Assembly (NCBI GenBank): GCA_902616855.1
Contig: CACMUL010000011.1
Coordinates: forward strand, 1 to 38,841
Reading direction: 5' to 3'
DNA: 38,841 nucleotides
Source of the DNA: an uncultured Alphaproteobacteria bacterium
GTDB taxonomy: Bacteria > Pseudomonadota > Alphaproteobacteria > HIMB59
In this document: positions 36,622-38,841 of the stretch, one piece after another
How the letters are laid out: each line of letters starts with the position of its first letter
Numbering within the stretch: the first letter of the stretch is position 1
The notes under the pieces: generated by a model
The model's database searches: none
Told to the model about the DNA's origin: nothing
Seen by the model: only the letters and a program-made list of their open reading frames with translations
Made by a program: the position numbers and the translations under genes

Positions 36622-38009
36622 TGATTAATTTATATCAATTCATACCAGAAATTTTTATCTTATCTTTGATTTTAATAACTTTATGTTTTGGATTATTTAA
36701 TAAGGACAGGGCTATATCTTTAAATACTTTAGGTTTGATTTTGTTGAGTATTTTGCTTTTTAATTATGGAAAAGATTTTTATAGCTCCACACAATTGTCA
36801 CTTAATACGATTAATTTATTTGTTTTATCTAAGATTATTTTATCTATTGGCTCAATAGTATTCATTTTACTGTTAAAAAGACCCTTGAAGAATGAAAATT
36901 TATATAGATACGAATATGTGTTATTTATACTATTCGCTATTCTTGGCTCATTTGTTCTTATTTCTAGTAATAATTTTTTAACAGCTTTTATTGGTTTAGA
37001 GCTACAATCTTTATCCTTGTACTTGATGGCTGCTTTCAATACTAAGAATTTATCTTCAAATGAAGCAGGTATAAAATATTTTTCTCTTGGTGCTTTATCA
37101 TCAGGATTTCTTCTATTTGGTATTTCAATGATTTATTACGATACTGGGTCCTTTAATATACAAAACCTAGATAATTTCACTGCAATAAGCGAGATAGGTT
37201 TATCATTAGTTCTTATTTCTTTATTTTTTAAAGTTTCCGCTGCTCCATTTCATATTTGGACACCTGATGTGTACGAAGGATCTCCAACTATATCAACACT
37301 CTTTTTTGCAACTTTACCTAAATTTGCATCATTAATATTTTTATTCAGGGTTTATCAAGAACTATACATTTATGATATCAAATCTCTTAATTACATTTTT
37401 CAAATGGTATGTGCTATTTCATTATTAGTGGGAGTGTATGGAGCCATTACACAAAAAGTTATAAAAAGACTTCTAGCCTTCAGCTCTATCAACCACATTG
37501 GTTTTATGCTTCTCGGAATAATGAGTTATCAATTTATGTCTGAGGGTACATTATTTTTTTACTTGATTATTTATCTGATTACTACGTTTGGTATTTTTGC
37601 TGTTTTACTGAACTTGAGAACTGTAGATGGGGAATTTACAAAAATATCCCAACTCAATGGTTTAAGATTTACCTCAAATTCAAAATCTATAAGTATGTTG
37701 GTATTTTTCTTTTCTCTCGCAGGAATACCACCTTTTGCAGGGTTCTTTGCAAAGTTCTTCATTCTTTCAGCTTCTATAAACGATGGATTTATTTTTTTAT
37801 CAATTATTGCTGTTTTAAGTTCAGTAATTGCTGCATTCTATTACTTAACAATTATTAAGAATATGTTTTTCAATAAATTAGAAATAGAGTTATTAGATGA
37901 TAATAATAAAACAGGCAAAGTTATATTTATAGCATCTGGATTAATTATAACTTTATTTTTCATCTATCCAGACCCTTTAATTAATTTAGTAGATAATCTT
38001 TTTAAATAA
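36621..38009 (+). CDS. nuoN: NADH-quinone oxidoreductase subunit N
   Basis: NuoN (ND2) is the third antiporter-like subunit. The 462-aa protein has FIGLELQSLSLYLMAAFN, EAGIKYFSLGALSSGFLLFG, KVSAAPFHIWTPDVYEGSPT, KRLLAFSSINHIGFMLLGIM and LAGIPPFAGFFAKFFIL. All are characteristic of NuoN. It is the last subunit gene of the operon; birA follows after 3 nt. Confidence 0.97.
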   Translation: MINLYQFIPEIFILSLILITLCFGLFNKDRAISLNTLGLILLSILLFNYGKDFYSSTQLSLNTINLFVLSKIILSIGSIVFILLLKRPLKNENLYRYEYVLFILFAILGSFVLISSNNFLTAFIGLELQSLSLYLMAAFNTKNLSSNEAGIKYFSLGALSSGFLLFGISMIYYDTGSFNIQNLDNFTAISEIGLSLVLISLFFKVSAAPFHIWTPDVYEGSPTISTLFFATLPKFASLIFLFRVYQELYIYDIKSLNYIFQMVCAISLLVGVYGAITQKVIKRLLAFSSINHIGFMLLGIMSYQFMSEGTLFFYLIIYLITTFGIFAVLLNLRTVDGEFTKISQLNGLRFTSNSKSISMLVFFFSLAGIPPFAGFFAKFFILSASINDGFIFLSIIAVLSSVIAAFYYLTIIKNMFFNKLEIELLDDNNKTGKVIFIASGLIITLFFIYPDPLINLVDNLFK

Positions 38010-38012
38010 AAA

Positions 38013-38699
38013 TTGTATAAAGTTATCTTTAACTCGATTAATTCTACACAAGATGAAATTATCGGTTTTAATAATTATAAAAAAATTTTAAAAAATAATA
38101 ATTTATATATCCAATCTTTTAGACAGATTAAAGGCACTGGAAGGGGTAAAAAAAAATGGTTAAGCCCTATAGGTAATATTTATTTAACAATTAATCAAAA
38201 ATTAAAAGCTTCATATGCTTTAAGAAATAACTTTTATATTTGTTACTTAATCCATAAATTCTTTAAAATTAATTTTAATATTAACTTAGATTACAAATGG
38301 CCAAATGATTTGTTTTTTAAAAATAAAAAAATAGTTGGTGTTGTTGTCAAATCAACTATCTTAGGTAAAAAATCATATCTAAAAACGGGTATAGGAATAA
38401 ATATAAACAATTCTCCAATAGTCGATTCAGTTTCTCTATTTAGTATTATCAATGAAAAATCAAATATTCTTGATTTATCAAATATAATTATTGATTTTAT
38501 TGAACATAGTTTAACAAAAAAAATATCTAATAAGAAATTAGTGAGATATCTTAATAAATATATGTTCAGGGACTTTAAATTAAATCATCCAATTTTTGGA
38601 AAAAATATTATTGAAATTTTATCAGTAAATGAAGACTTATCTTTAAAGATAAAAATAGATGAAGCTACTAAAAATATTTTTTTTGGAGAACTAGTTTGA
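38013..38699 (+). CDS. birA: biotin--[acetyl-CoA-carboxylase] ligase BirA (no HTH domain)
   Basis: BirA activates biotin as biotinyl-AMP and attaches it to the carboxyl carrier protein of acetyl-CoA carboxylase. The 228-aa protein has the biotinyl-AMP loop GTGRGKKKWLSPIGN (GRG at 43-45), YKWPNDLFFKNKKIVGVV (KWPND 95-99 and the active-site lysine region) and TGIGININ. There is no N-terminal helix-turn-helix, so it is a pure ligase and not a repressor. The start is TTG at 38013, because no upstream ATG fits. Location directly behind nuoN is common in alphaproteobacteria. Confidence 0.92.
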   Translation: MYKVIFNSINSTQDEIIGFNNYKKILKNNNLYIQSFRQIKGTGRGKKKWLSPIGNIYLTINQKLKASYALRNNFYICYLIHKFFKINFNINLDYKWPNDLFFKNKKIVGVVVKSTILGKKSYLKTGIGININNSPIVDSVSLFSIINEKSNILDLSNIIIDFIEHSLTKKISNKKLVRYLNKYMFRDFKLNHPIFGKNIIEILSVNEDLSLKIKIDEATKNIFFGELV

Positions 38700-38841
38700 A
38701 TTTATTAGTTGATATTGGAAATACATCTATAAAATTTTCATCATTTATTGATAAGAATTTAAAAAAAATCTCTCAAATTAGATACTCTAAGAAAGATTTG
38801 AAATCAGTCACTCTTTTTTTTAAAAATAAACTTAAAACTCA
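38696..38841 (+). CDS. coaX: type III pantothenate kinase CoaX (3' end outside window)
   Basis: CoaX phosphorylates pantothenate in the first step of coenzyme A synthesis. The frame starts with TTG at 38696, overlapping the birA stop by 4 nt (TTGA), and runs off the window end after 48 codons. The N-terminal MNLLVDIGNTSIKFSSF is the ATP-binding phosphate-1 motif of the type III kinases (ASKHA fold). The birA-coaX order is typical. The rest of the active site cannot be seen here. Confidence 0.85.
   Translation, partial: MNLLVDIGNTSIKFSSFIDKNLKKISQIRYSKKDLKSVTLFFKNKLKT

Overview
The window is an AT-rich, gene-dense piece of a bacterial chromosome. Gene content and order point to an alphaproteobacterium: sufBCDS-sufT-sufA, tig-clpP-clpX-lon-hupB, a 14-gene nuoA-N operon ending in birA and coaX, and a glnB-glnA pair. 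Low GC, very short spacers, many overlapping starts and several trimmed proteins fit a streamlined marine lineage of the SAR11/HIMB59 type. That placement below class level is an inference.

Layout. 1-6278 (+): the 3' part of mnmA (tRNA 2-thiolation), then a compact SUF iron-sulfur operon. 6294-8037: two convergent EamA-type transporters. 8079-10192 (-): hisI and thrS, overlapping. 10259-13500 (+): a DusA-like dihydrouridine synthase and a reduced GlnE. 13502-15296 (-): glnB then glnA, with glnA ending 1 nt from glnE. 15362-21566 (+): tRNA-His, tRNA-Leu, tig, clpP, clpX, lon, hupB, tRNA-Val, tRNA-Asp. 21567-24342: an accessory pocket. 24343-38841 (+): nuoA-N, birA and the start of coaX.

How the genes work together. 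The SUF genes build Fe-S clusters, and complex I needs many of these. GlnB, GlnE and GlnA form a nitrogen-control module; both covalent modification sites are kept (Tyr51 of GlnB, Tyr399 of GlnA). Tig, ClpXP, Lon and HU are the usual protein quality-control and nucleoid block.

The least ordinary part is the accessory pocket after tRNA-Asp. It holds two tiny adjoining ORFs behind a LexA-like direct repeat, a predicted secreted alpha/beta hydrolase flanked by a 38-bp imperfect direct repeat (34/38 identical), and a 5'-truncated polysaccharide-lyase-like gene whose open frame begins at one of those repeats. Other oddities are a threonyl-tRNA synthetase without a TGS domain, a trigger factor whose PPIase region lacks the family motifs, and a shortened GlnE with an eroded C-terminal catalytic motif. 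No CRISPR array, rRNA, transposase or integrase was seen.
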